Positions 7,675-15,494 of a stretch of 20,735 nt of DNA are shown piece after piece. The notes beneath the pieces are model-generated. The model was not told the DNA's origin and did no database searches. It was given only the letters and a program-made list of their open reading frames with translations. This stretch comes from SVTX01 sp045132775. GTDB lineage: Bacteria; Bacillota; Clostridia; Oscillospirales; CAG-272. The stretch lies in the NCBI GenBank assembly GCA_045132775.1, contig JBGUSX010000081.1, positions 1 to 20,735 on the forward strand, read 5' to 3'. A program made the translations under genes and the position numbers. The first letter of the stretch is position 1. The number at the start of each line of letters is the position of its first letter.

Positions 7675-7703
7675 TTGAAATTGTGGAAGTTTTGGTGTAT
7701 AAT
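7675..7703 (+). promoter_or_regulatory. Sigma-A promoter for the PHP gene
   Basis: TTGAAA (7675-7680), a 17-bp spacer, and TATAAT (7698-7703), located just after the preceding terminator and 38 nt before the ATG. Confidence 0.85.
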
Positions 7704-7741
7704 GGATTTACACGGAAAAACCTTCATTGGAGGTAATATCA

Positions 7742-8770
7742 ATGAGAAAATATCTTTTAAGCGAAAACGGTAATTTTTACAAGGCAAATCTGCACTGTCA
7801 CACGAATTGCTCGGACGGTAAGTTCTCGCCCGCGGAGGTGAAAGAGGTATATAAAAATCTCGGCTATTCGATAGTTGCATACACCGATCACGATATTTTT
7901 GTTCCGCACGATGAGCTCAATGATGAGGATTTTTTGGCTCTTCACGGTTTTGAGATGGAGATCAACGAGCCAAAGCAGGCAGATTTTTCGAGTGTCCGTA
8001 CCTGTCACATCTGCTTTATCGGTCTCGAGCCCGACAATTTGCTCCAGCCTATGTGGCACAGAGGTGGGATATACCTCTTTGGCAATGCGCCAAAGTACAA
8101 GGATATAGTCAGATTTGACGAGAACGAGCCCGATTTTGTCCGCGAATATTCTCACGAGGGCATTACAAATATAATGCAGACGGGCAGGGAGAAGGGATTT
8201 TTCGTTACTTACAACCACCCGACATGGTCGCTCGAAAACTACAGAGATTATATAGGTTATCACGGTATGCACGCGATGGAGATGTTCAACGGCTCCTGCA
8301 ATGCGAGCGGCTTCAATGACCGCAACGATCACGCGTACGACGACATTCTCCGCGCAGGCGAGCGCATATACTGTATCGGTGCGGACGACAACCACAATCA
8401 CGCAGACCCCGCATCGCGCCGATACGACAGCGGCTGGGCTTGGACTGTGATAAAGGCGGACAGTCTTGATTACAGAACGGTCACCAAGGCTCTTGAGAAC
8501 GGCAATTTCTATGCCTCCGAGGGCCCCGAGATCACGGCGTTGTGGTATGAGGACGGATGGGTTCACGTAGAGTGCTCGGATGCTGATTCGATCCTTTTGA
8601 CCGCGGATGTTAGGTATACCTATCCCGTAGTTGCTGAGGGGGATGGAGCCTTGAATTCTGCGGATCTCTTTGTGGATAAGAGATGCAAGTGGTTCAGAAT
8701 AACCGTGATCGACAAAAAGGGAAGACGCGCTTGTACGAATGCGTATTTTCTTGATGAGATAAACGGATAA
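7742..8770 (+). CDS. PHP domain phosphoesterase
   Basis: Metal-dependent phosphoesterase of the PHP superfamily, 342 aa, cytoplasmic (no signal peptide). Metal ligands are visible in order: H18 and H20 in NLHCHTNCSDG, D49 and H50 in AYTDHD, E71 in GFEMEIN, H89 in CHICFIG, H159 in TYNHPTWS, and the C-terminal GADDNHNH (213-220). GGAGG at 7729-7733 selects the ATG at 7742 over a TTG at 7727 that lies within the ribosome binding site. The final 80 residues look like an added beta-rich domain. The substrate is unknown; PHP proteins include histidinol phosphatase, nucleotide phosphatases and nucleases, and this one lacks clear marks of any of these. The lipoprotein gene follows after 39 nt, probably on the same transcript. 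Confidence 0.87.
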   Translation: MRKYLLSENGNFYKANLHCHTNCSDGKFSPAEVKEVYKNLGYSIVAYTDHDIFVPHDELNDEDFLALHGFEMEINEPKQADFSSVRTCHICFIGLEPDNLLQPMWHRGGIYLFGNAPKYKDIVRFDENEPDFVREYSHEGITNIMQTGREKGFFVTYNHPTWSLENYRDYIGYHGMHAMEMFNGSCNASGFNDRNDHAYDDILRAGERIYCIGADDNHNHADPASRRYDSGWAWTVIKADSLDYRTVTKALENGNFYASEGPEITALWYEDGWVHVECSDADSILLTADVRYTYPVVAEGDGALNSADLFVDKRCKWFRITVIDKKGRRACTNAYFLDEING

Positions 8771-8809
8771 AAATAATTATCATAAATTGCTATTTGGAGG
8801 TGTAACAAT

Positions 8810-10585
8810 ATGAAAAAAACGTTGGTAATAGCTTTGTGCTTTTTGCTTTTGGTCTCTACCGTTTTGACATCGGTATCCTGTGACAATTTCACCTTGGACG
8901 GACCGACCGAAACCGAAACAAAAGCCCCTGCAGAGTCTGCAAAGCCCACCGAGAGTGAGTTGCAGACCGATTCCACGGAGGCGAGTGAGGCTCCTAATGC
9001 CACGGAAACACCGACGGAAAGCGATACGGTTACGGAGAGCGAGACACCCGTGGTGACAGTTGCGCCGACGGAAAGCGAGACGGTGACGGAGAGCGAGACT
9101 CCCGTGGTGACGGTTGCACCGACAGAAAGTGAGACTGTCACGGAGAGCGAGACTCCCGTAGTGACGGTTGCACCGACGGAGAGTGAGACTGTCACGGAGA
9201 GCGAGACTCCCGTGGTGACGGTTGCACCGACGGAGAGTGAGACGGTCACGGAGAGCGAGACTCCCAAGGCTACCGAAGCTCCGACCGAGACTGAAACCGA
9301 GGCTCATGTACACAATTTTGATGTCAAGGATACGTCGGAGGATTACCTGAAATCCGAGGCGACCTGCCTGAAGCCCGCTTATTACTACTATTCCTGCTCG
9401 TGCGGCGAGAAGGGAAGAGATTTCTTTATGAGCGGAGAGGCTAAGGATCATGTTTACGATCAAAGAAATACTGCGGATGAATTCGCTAAAGTGAAGCAGA
9501 CCTGCACCGAGAGAGGAGCATATTACTACTCCTGCGTATGTGGGGCCAAAGGTGAGAGACTCTTTTACGGCGAACGCCCCGAAGGTCACGTTTATGATCA
9601 GAAGAACACGTCGCCCGAGTTTGCAAAGACTCTTCCGACCTGCACAAAATACGGCTCCTACTATTATTCCTGCGTTTGCGGTGCGGTAGGTGACAAGACC
9701 TTTAACGGAAGAGAGCTTGGACACGTATTCAACGTGAGAAATCTTGATGATAAATATATCAAGACTCCCGCAACAGAGTCAAGCGCGGCGGTTTATTATT
9801 ACTCCTGCTCCTGCGGTGAGAAGGGAGAGGAGACCTTTAATGGTACGCTGAACGCTGAGACGTGCAACCACTCCTTTAAGTATGGGCGCGGTGTGAAATA
9901 TGATGAATCATTGGGCTACAACGTTTCATACGATGCATTCTTCTGCAGCTTATGTTCCTTGGAGGTAATCGAGCATGGAAATGCTGACGGATCACTTTCC
10001 GGCGGTAACGATAAAGTCAAATATTACGTTACGGGCGATTACGTCAATAAGAAGAATTACAAGATAGTAATATACGGCACGGGAGATATGCCCGATTTTA
10101 CCAAGTATGAATATCCTATGTGGGAAGATTGTTATTACTATGCGACGGAAATAATTATCAGGGACGGCATTACGTCGATCGGAAGTTATGCGTTCTACAG
10201 TAAAAATATTGATCATAACGTTACGTTTACTATCGGTGATACTGTTAAAACGGTGAAGAGCTACGGCTTGCATCTTAAAACTACGAATCTTGTGCTTGGC
10301 AGAGGAATTGAAAGACTTGAGGCGAATTCTCTCGAGGCTATAACAAATTCTGTTTTCCTGCCGAGATCTGTCAAGTATATGGACGGCATGCTGGGTGTTA
10401 CCGTTTTCTATGAGGGAAATCGGGATGAATTTTTCAATATCCAAATGCGATATTACAATAGCGTTATCACGGTAGGTGATTACGTTACGCGTGTAGGCAC
10501 CGATGCGCTTTACGGATATTATAACGTTTATCTTAACTCGAGCGGTATTGGAGACAGAGATAACTATCTCAACTGGGCTAAATAA
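8810..10585 (+). CDS. Surface lipoprotein with TES repeats, YYYSCxCG repeats and LRR-like tail
   Basis: Secreted, lipid-anchored protein of 591 aa with strong modular structure. The signal peptide ends in SVSC with C24 as the likely lipidated residue (the lipobox is imperfect). A Thr/Ser/Glu-rich stalk follows, with five copies of an 18-aa unit PTESETVTESETPVVTVA (68-157). Next come four units of 43-46 aa (168-347), each with a His start, KxxxTC and YYYSCxCG; the fourth has lost the TC cysteine. The last third has a BspA-like leucine-rich character (GITSIGSYAF, TVKTVKSYGL). A GGAGG site at 8796-8800 supports the start. The stalk probably lifts the repeat domains away from the envelope; binding to host or matrix is an inference. 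No enzyme motif is seen. Confidence 0.85.
   Translation: MKKTLVIALCFLLLVSTVLTSVSCDNFTLDGPTETETKAPAESAKPTESELQTDSTEASEAPNATETPTESDTVTESETPVVTVAPTESETVTESETPVVTVAPTESETVTESETPVVTVAPTESETVTESETPVVTVAPTESETVTESETPKATEAPTETETEAHVHNFDVKDTSEDYLKSEATCLKPAYYYYSCSCGEKGRDFFMSGEAKDHVYDQRNTADEFAKVKQTCTERGAYYYSCVCGAKGERLFYGERPEGHVYDQKNTSPEFAKTLPTCTKYGSYYYSCVCGAVGDKTFNGRELGHVFNVRNLDDKYIKTPATESSAAVYYYSCSCGEKGEETFNGTLNAETCNHSFKYGRGVKYDESLGYNVSYDAFFCSLCSLEVIEHGNADGSLSGGNDKVKYYVTGDYVNKKNYKIVIYGTGDMPDFTKYEYPMWEDCYYYATEIIIRDGITSIGSYAFYSKNIDHNVTFTIGDTVKTVKSYGLHLKTTNLVLGRGIERLEANSLEAITNSVFLPRSVKYMDGMLGVTVFYEGNRDEFFNIQMRYYNSVITVGDYVTRVGTDALYGYYNVYLNSSGIGDRDNYLNWAK
9011..9280 (+). repeat. Five 54-bp in-frame direct repeats
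   Basis: The 18-aa stalk unit is encoded by 54-bp copies starting at 9011, 9065, 9119, 9173 and 9227. The middle copies are nearly identical in DNA and differ mostly at silent third positions; the fifth is degenerate in its last third. This degree of identity points to recent copy-number change by slippage or recombination. Confidence 0.9.
9311..9850 (+). repeat. Four diverged repeats encoding YYYSCxCG modules
   Basis: Protein units 168-213, 214-259, 260-304 and 305-347 of the lipoprotein share an N-terminal His, an aspartate/asparagine turn, TC and YYYSC(S/V)CG. They are old at DNA level and differ at many positions, in contrast with the stalk repeats. The paired cysteines could bind metal or form disulfides. 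Confidence 0.8.
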
Positions 10586-10592
10586 TATTTAA

Positions 10593-10616
10593 AGGTCTGC
10601 GGTTTTCCGCAGACCT
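10593..10616 (+). terminator. Terminator-like hairpin after the lipoprotein gene
   Basis: A perfect 10-bp stem (AGGTCTGCGG / CCGCAGACCT) with a TTTT loop, 7 nt after the stop codon. The expected T-tract is missing; a second hairpin and the candidate mobile element start instead. Confidence 0.55.
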
Positions 10617-10850
10617 CAGCGTGTCGAGAAAGTCTCGACACGCTGGCAGAGGTCGAAAAAGGTAGGTAGATTTTTCGTTTTTACATTCGTCGGCGTACAG
10701 GGGTACGCCAGAGTGCAAAAACGGAAAAAGCAAGAAAGCACAAGGCATTCTCGATGAATGCCTTGTGCTTATTTCCTGCGTGTGAGTTTTTAATGTTTGT
10801 TTCTTTGTCTTTTATTCCTTGCGGTCTAACAGCTTTTTCGACAGTCTGAG
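10615..10850. mobile_element. Candidate MITE-like element, 236 bp, no transposase
   Basis: The ends form an imperfect inverted repeat: CTCAGCGTGTCGAGAAAG at 10615-10632 against the reverse complement of 10833-10850, 15 of 18 positions equal. Inside are three more hairpins: 13 bp at 10617-10645, 7 bp at 10692-10709, and a perfect 15-bp stem at 10736-10770. No target-site duplication is clear, and no gene is supported inside. A shared-repeat origin is inferred from structure only. Confidence 0.45.
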
Positions 10851-10873
10851 CGGGAGATAACACTCCCGCTTTC
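10849..10873 (+). terminator. Hairpin with short T-rich tail
   Basis: AGCGGGAG (10849-10856) pairs with CTCCCGCT (10863-10870), loop of 6 nt, followed by TTC. It may be a weak terminator on the plus strand. It overlaps the right end of the candidate element by 2 nt. Confidence 0.5.
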
Positions 10874-10898
10874 TTGAATACATATTTTAAGTAGATGT

Positions 10899-10930
10899 GG
10901 AGAGGAGAAAAAATCTCCTCTCCTTTTTTT
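10899..10930 (+). terminator. Strong plus-strand intrinsic terminator
   Basis: A perfect 10-bp stem (GGAGAGGAGA at 10899-10908, TCTCCTCTCC at 10914-10923) with an AAAAA loop and seven T (10924-10930). It stops plus-strand transcripts before they run antisense into the ABC exporter gene. On the minus strand it forms the 3' hairpin of that gene but without a T-tract after it. Confidence 0.85.
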
Positions 10931-10937
10931 CGCGAAA

Positions 10938-12713
10938 TCACAATTCCGAATATAGCTTATAAAGTTCGCTGTAGAGTCCGCCTTTGGCGATAAGCTCCTG
11001 GTGCGTGCCCGATTCCTCAATGCCGTTTTCGGTGAGGACAAGTATGCGGTCCGCGTTGCGTATCGTGGTGAGACGGTGCGCGATCGTGAAGGTCGTTCTG
11101 CCTTGTGCAAGCTTTTCAAGTGACTCCTGGACAAGCTTTTCGCTCTCGTTATCAAGCGCGCTTGTCGCCTCGTCGAGAATGAGGATAGGCGGATTCTTAA
11201 GGAAAAGACGCGCTATTGAGATGCGCTGCTTCTGTCCGCCCGAGAGCTTGACTCCGCGCTCGCCGACGTAGGTGTCGTAGCCTTCGGGGAGGGAAGAGAT
11301 GAACTCGTGCGCTCCCGCAAGCCTTGCGGCTTCAATTATCTCCTCCTCGCTCGCTCCCTCCTTGCCGTACGCAATGTTCTCACGAACGCTGCCCGAGAAG
11401 AGATAAACGTCCTGCTGAACGACACCGATATTATCGCGGAGCGATGCCATCGTCACGTCCTTGATATCCTTGCCGTCAACGAGGATCGCGCCCGAGCTCG
11501 CCTCGTAGAATCTCGGAATAAGAGAGCAAAGAGTGGTCTTTCCTCCGCCCGAGGGACCGACAAGTGCGATGCTCTCGCCTGCCTTGACCTTGAGATTGAG
11601 GTGTGTAAGCACGTTTTTGCTCTCGGTCTCGTAATGGAAGGAAACGTCGGCAAACTCAACGTCACCGCGGACGTTTTCAAGCTTGACGGCATTTTTTGAA
11701 TCGGTAATATCGGGCTCTGTGTCCATTACCTCGGCAAAGCGTTCGATTCCGCTCATGCCCTGCTGGAACTGCTCGGCAAACTCGACGATACGGCGGATAG
11801 ATGTCAGAAGCGTTGTCACGAACATAAGGTAAGCCACGTAATCGGCAGGGGTGATGCTTGCGGGATTCTCGGCAGGCATCAGCATAAAGAGCGCGCCGAT
11901 AGCAACCACGATTATGTACATAATACCGTCGAAAAGACGTGTCGAGGACATAAAGGATGCCATTATCTTGTATCTTTCGGTCTTGAGGCGGAGATAGTCC
12001 TTGTTTCCATTGTCGAATTTGCCTTGCTCGAGATCCTCACGCGCAAAGGATTTGACAACGCGAATACCGAGCAGGCTGTCCTCGACCTGTGAGTTGAGCT
12101 CGCCAATCTGCTTGCGCGACTCGGCGAAATTCTTTTTCATTCTGCGTCTGAAATACATCAAGGTGACTATCATCACGGGGATAACTGCAAAGATGATGAG
12201 AGTCAGCGGAACACTCATAGTGCAGAGAAGAATAAAGGAGCAGACTATCTTGATACCCGCGATAAAGAACTCCTCGGGGCAGTGATGCGCGAACTCGGTA
12301 ACGTCAAAGAGGTCGTTTGTGATGCGCGACATAAGCGTACCGACCTTGGTGTTGTCATAGTAGGAGAATGAGAGCTTTTGCAGGTGCGCAAAGAGGTCGT
12401 GGCGCATATCCGTCTCGATCTTTGTACCCATGATGTGACCGACAGATGCCATGTAGTAGTTGGCGATAGTGTCAATGACTCTTAAAATTATATAAATGAT
12501 AGCACAGTGAAGGATAAGCGTCGTGGTGAGTGAGGAGATATCCTCGGTTGCGCGACCCGTTATCTCGCGGACGATCATAGGAAGCACGAGCTCGCAGAGT
12601 GTCGTAAGCGCGGCACATACGAGGTCGAAAACCATAACGGGCAGGTGTTTTTTGTAGTAGGGCAAGAACCTGCGCAGGAGCTTGCCGTTTGATTTTTTGT
12701 CTTTTCTTTTCAT
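10938..12713 (-). CDS. ABC exporter, fused permease and ATPase (half transporter)
   Basis: Type IV ABC half-transporter of 591 aa, expected to work as a dimer in the cytoplasmic membrane and move lipids, drugs or peptides outward. The transmembrane domain (about 20-315) has the usual six helices. The ATPase domain shows Walker A GPSGGGKTT (386-394), the Q-loop VVQQDVYLFSGSVRENIAYG, the signature LSGGQKQR (490-497), Walker B ILILDE (510-515, catalytic E515) and the H-loop His in IAHRL (H546). GGAGG lies upstream of the ATG on the minus strand. It stands alone and diverges from the transglutaminase gene across 122 nt. The substrate cannot be told from sequence; the MsbA/BmrA-like drug or lipid exporter group is the closest by motif. 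Confidence 0.93.
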   Translation of the reverse strand: MKRKDKKSNGKLLRRFLPYYKKHLPVMVFDLVCAALTTLCELVLPMIVREITGRATEDISSLTTTLILHCAIIYIILRVIDTIANYYMASVGHIMGTKIETDMRHDLFAHLQKLSFSYYDNTKVGTLMSRITNDLFDVTEFAHHCPEEFFIAGIKIVCSFILLCTMSVPLTLIIFAVIPVMIVTLMYFRRRMKKNFAESRKQIGELNSQVEDSLLGIRVVKSFAREDLEQGKFDNGNKDYLRLKTERYKIMASFMSSTRLFDGIMYIIVVAIGALFMLMPAENPASITPADYVAYLMFVTTLLTSIRRIVEFAEQFQQGMSGIERFAEVMDTEPDITDSKNAVKLENVRGDVEFADVSFHYETESKNVLTHLNLKVKAGESIALVGPSGGGKTTLCSLIPRFYEASSGAILVDGKDIKDVTMASLRDNIGVVQQDVYLFSGSVRENIAYGKEGASEEEIIEAARLAGAHEFISSLPEGYDTYVGERGVKLSGGQKQRISIARLFLKNPPILILDEATSALDNESEKLVQESLEKLAQGRTTFTIAHRLTTIRNADRILVLTENGIEESGTHQELIAKGGLYSELYKLYSEL

Positions 12714-12835
12714 TAGTGAGCCTCCAAATTAAACAAATAAATTTTATCACATTTTGTCGGCAGAGTCAAGAGAAAAAGTCTTTTTTTCTTTGCAATATCA
12801 TATATTTTATAAAGTATTTTCGGAGGTTTTTGATA

Positions 12836-13885
12836 TTGTCATACGGAAAAAAGGTCAGGGCACCTATAAGACCCATCACCCTTGCTTTTGCAGTGATAAT
12901 TGCCCTCATTTTCTCATTTTCGACAGTAATAAGGGCGGAAAACGTCGCAGGCGGAGAGCAGGAGCGCGAAATGGTGTACTCGGAGGCGGTAGAGCGGATG
13001 CGCCAAGGCTTTGAAAAGTATGAAGAGAGCATCGATCTGTCGGATCTGTCTATATCACCCGACAATCTCGGCAAGCTTTTTTCGGATGCGACGAAGGATA
13101 CACCGTATCTCTTTTTCGTGTCGAATAATCTTTCCTATTCCTACCGCACGGGTGGGTGCGTGGTGTCGGTCAAGCCCAAATATACAATGGAAAAAAGCGA
13201 GGCGGAGGAGGCGGTCGAATACTGTAAAGCAGAGGTCAAAAAGATCACCGCGATACTAAAAAATTGCGAGGATGACCTTGAGCGAGTCGTCAGGGCGCAC
13301 GACCTTATCCGCGACAGCTTTTCGTATGATACCACGCTTGAAAGTAACAATATTTACACTTTTCTGAAAACAAAAAAAGGCACCTGCCAGGGCTACACCT
13401 GGACCTATATGGCTGTCCTGCGCGAGCTTGGGATAGAGTGCAGATACGTCGCGAGCGACACCATCGCACACATCTGGCTTACGGTAAAAATTGACGGAGA
13501 ATGGTATCACTCGGATGCTACCTGGGACGACCCGCCGAGCGCAGAGGAAAGCGGACAGAAAAGCCGTGCGCACCTGCTTTTTTCGGACGAAAAAGCGGAT
13601 GCGGACGGATACACGGACAGATATAGCGCTTCAGATGAAGAATGCTCGGATAAAAGGTATGACGGAGAGGACTTTTCGCCGCTCTTTCCGTCTTGCAGCC
13701 TTCGGGGAGACGTTGATCACGACGGTGACGTGGGAGTGAGGGATATTCTGCTTTTAAGAATTTATATCGACAAAGGAATTGAAGGCAAAGGCTTGTGCCT
13801 TGTGTGCGCCGATGCAGACCCGAATTTTGCGATCGATGAAAAAGACACCGAGACTATCCGCAAAAACATTTTACTGCCCGGCTAA
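12836..13885 (+). CDS. Secreted transglutaminase-like protein with C-terminal dockerin-like domain
   Basis: Exported protein of 349 aa. The chosen start is TTG at 12836, because GGAGG at 12822-12826 lies 9 nt upstream; the frame is open further up but without a ribosome site. A signal peptide (about 1-34) probably ends at VIRA. The transglutaminase core has the triad C184 (GTCQGY), H212 (AHIW) and D227 (SDATWDD). The tail (291-349) has two calcium-loop-like segments, DVDHDGDVGVRD and DADPNFAIDEKD, with acidic or Asn residues at positions 1, 3, 5 and 12, as in type I dockerins. Such cores act as proteases or cross-linkers; which applies is unknown. A dockerin would let it dock to a cohesin scaffold, but no cohesin is in the window. 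Confidence 0.82.
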   Translation: MSYGKKVRAPIRPITLAFAVIIALIFSFSTVIRAENVAGGEQEREMVYSEAVERMRQGFEKYEESIDLSDLSISPDNLGKLFSDATKDTPYLFFVSNNLSYSYRTGGCVVSVKPKYTMEKSEAEEAVEYCKAEVKKITAILKNCEDDLERVVRAHDLIRDSFSYDTTLESNNIYTFLKTKKGTCQGYTWTYMAVLRELGIECRYVASDTIAHIWLTVKIDGEWYHSDATWDDPPSAEESGQKSRAHLLFSDEKADADGYTDRYSASDEECSDKRYDGEDFSPLFPSCSLRGDVDHDGDVGVRDILLLRIYIDKGIEGKGLCLVCADADPNFAIDEKDTETIRKNILLPG

Positions 13886-13915
13886 AAACTGACTGCTTCT
13901 TATTTCGATTGTGTC

Positions 13916-13944
13916 TTGTAATGCAACGGTGGGGATGATATAAT
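13916..13944 (+). promoter_or_regulatory. Sigma-A promoter for the glycan gene pair
   Basis: TTGTAA (13916-13921), a 17-bp spacer, and TATAAT (13939-13944), 86 nt before the ATG. The -35 box is imperfect but the spacing and -10 box are ideal. Confidence 0.75.
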
Positions 13945-14029
13945 AAAACAAAGAGAGTAATTTGTGGCGAGACCCTGTCATACACCTCGTACAAGTAAAT
14001 GCATCAAAAAACAGAAAAAGGCGGTTTAC

Positions 14030-15469
14030 ATGTTCATTAACGTTAACAACTACAAGGACAAAAGCAGTGATTCCGAGATGATCCAGGCGGCACTTGACGA
14101 AGCACAAAAGAACGGCAAGGCGGTAATTATTCCGAAATTTAATGAGAGAACGGGAAAAAGTGTCTGGAATATCGATAAGACCTTGCTTTTGTACGACGAG
14201 AGTACGCTCATGCTCCAAAATGCTCACATAAGGCTTGCCGACGGCGCGATATGCAATATGTTCACAAACTCCAACGCACGCACCGAGCTTGCAAAAACCA
14301 CGGAAGGCACACAAAGGAATATCCACGTTCTCGGAATAGGCAAGGCGGTCCTTGACGGCGGAATACATAACGGAATGTACGAGGACAACGGAATTGCAAG
14401 AAAGGTGATGAAAAAATTTGACCATCACATCACCGAAAATTGCACTATGTATTTTCAGAACGTTGAGAATATAGTTATCGAGATTCTCACCTTCAAAAAC
14501 AGCAGATATTGGAGCATGTACTTCATTTACTCGGCTTTTGGCAGAGTCTCGAATATCCATTTTGAGAGCGAGAGCAACGTGCCGAACCAGGACGGTGTTG
14601 ACATAGGAAAGGGATGCCATAACTTTATAGTTGAGAAGATCACGGGATGCGTTGGCGACAATATTATCGCCATCAACGTAACGGGACACGACATCTACGG
14701 TCCAAAGACCGAGGATATAAGGCAGGGCGACGTCCACAATATTCTCATACGCGACCTGCTCGTATACTGTGTCGGCGGAGTGTCGCTTATCCGCCTCCTG
14801 AACCACGACGGCTACAGAATATACAATATAAGGATAGAAAACGTCATAGAGATATCCGACCCCACCGAGAATGATGCGGCACTCGCGCAGAATCCCGATC
14901 TCACCTTCATAACCGACGACGAGGGCAACCTATTACCGAGAAGAACGATAATCCCTGGTGAGATAGGATACAGGAGCGAGTCGGCGATAATTATCGGCGA
15001 GTCCTATTGGTACGAAAGAATGCCTGCAAAGCTTGGTGATACGTTTGGGATCTCGGTCAGCAACGTCGTGACGCGCTCAAGATTCGCGGTCGCGCTCAAC
15101 AACACGCTCTGTGACTCTACTTTTGAAAATATCCGCATCTTCGGCAATGGATATATGGGCGCGTATTTCGGTAAGGGAGAGTTTGAAAACGTTTCCTTCA
15201 AAAACGTCAGATACGACAGAGACGCATCTCCCCACAAGGACGACGAAAACATTTACGTTGAGTGGAACGGCACCGAGACAAAGGGGTATAACTGCTTCTA
15301 TTTCAACGGCTCAAATGTGAAAAACGTCGAGTTTGACGGAGTGTATCCAAATAGAAATATCCCCGTCGTCTTCGGCGGTTACGGCGAGGGCGATATCAGA
15401 TGCAATAACGTAAATGCCGACGGACTTACTATGTCCGAGCTGCAGGGAATAAAGGTATCTAATAGATAA
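14030..15469 (+). CDS. GH28-like right-handed beta-helix protein
   Basis: Protein of 479 aa with the repeating short strands of a right-handed parallel beta-helix and a polygalacturonase (GH28)-like core. The first GH28 motif is present as NQDGVD (186-191, D188 aligning with the catalytic acid). The second, normally GDD, reads GDN (209-211), so one of the two acids is Asn. The third (GHG) was not found. It may therefore be an altered or non-hydrolytic relative, or another beta-helix enzyme. ATG at 14030 is preferred over an upstream GTG at 13964, because the added residues are basic and unlike the family, and AGGCGG lies just upstream. No signal peptide, so it is probably cytoplasmic. The GH20 gene follows after 25 nt. 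Confidence 0.72.
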   Translation: MFINVNNYKDKSSDSEMIQAALDEAQKNGKAVIIPKFNERTGKSVWNIDKTLLLYDESTLMLQNAHIRLADGAICNMFTNSNARTELAKTTEGTQRNIHVLGIGKAVLDGGIHNGMYEDNGIARKVMKKFDHHITENCTMYFQNVENIVIEILTFKNSRYWSMYFIYSAFGRVSNIHFESESNVPNQDGVDIGKGCHNFIVEKITGCVGDNIIAINVTGHDIYGPKTEDIRQGDVHNILIRDLLVYCVGGVSLIRLLNHDGYRIYNIRIENVIEISDPTENDAALAQNPDLTFITDDEGNLLPRRTIIPGEIGYRSESAIIIGESYWYERMPAKLGDTFGISVSNVVTRSRFAVALNNTLCDSTFENIRIFGNGYMGAYFGKGEFENVSFKNVRYDRDASPHKDDENIYVEWNGTETKGYNCFYFNGSNVKNVEFDGVYPNRNIPVVFGGYGEGDIRCNNVNADGLTMSELQGIKVSNR

Positions 15470-15494
15470 TGGTGCCAGCTAAAAGGAGATTAAA

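Noticed and set aside
8780..9724. Minus-strand 314-codon repetitive frame opposite the lipoprotein stalk
   Set aside because: Its repeats only mirror the 54-bp repeats of the plus-strand gene, which has a signal peptide and ribosome site.
10681..10941. Minus-strand 86-codon frame starting GTGA at the stop of the ABC exporter gene
   Set aside because: It runs straight through several perfect hairpins and the candidate MITE, and has no ribosome site or recognisable domain. The overlap is probably chance.
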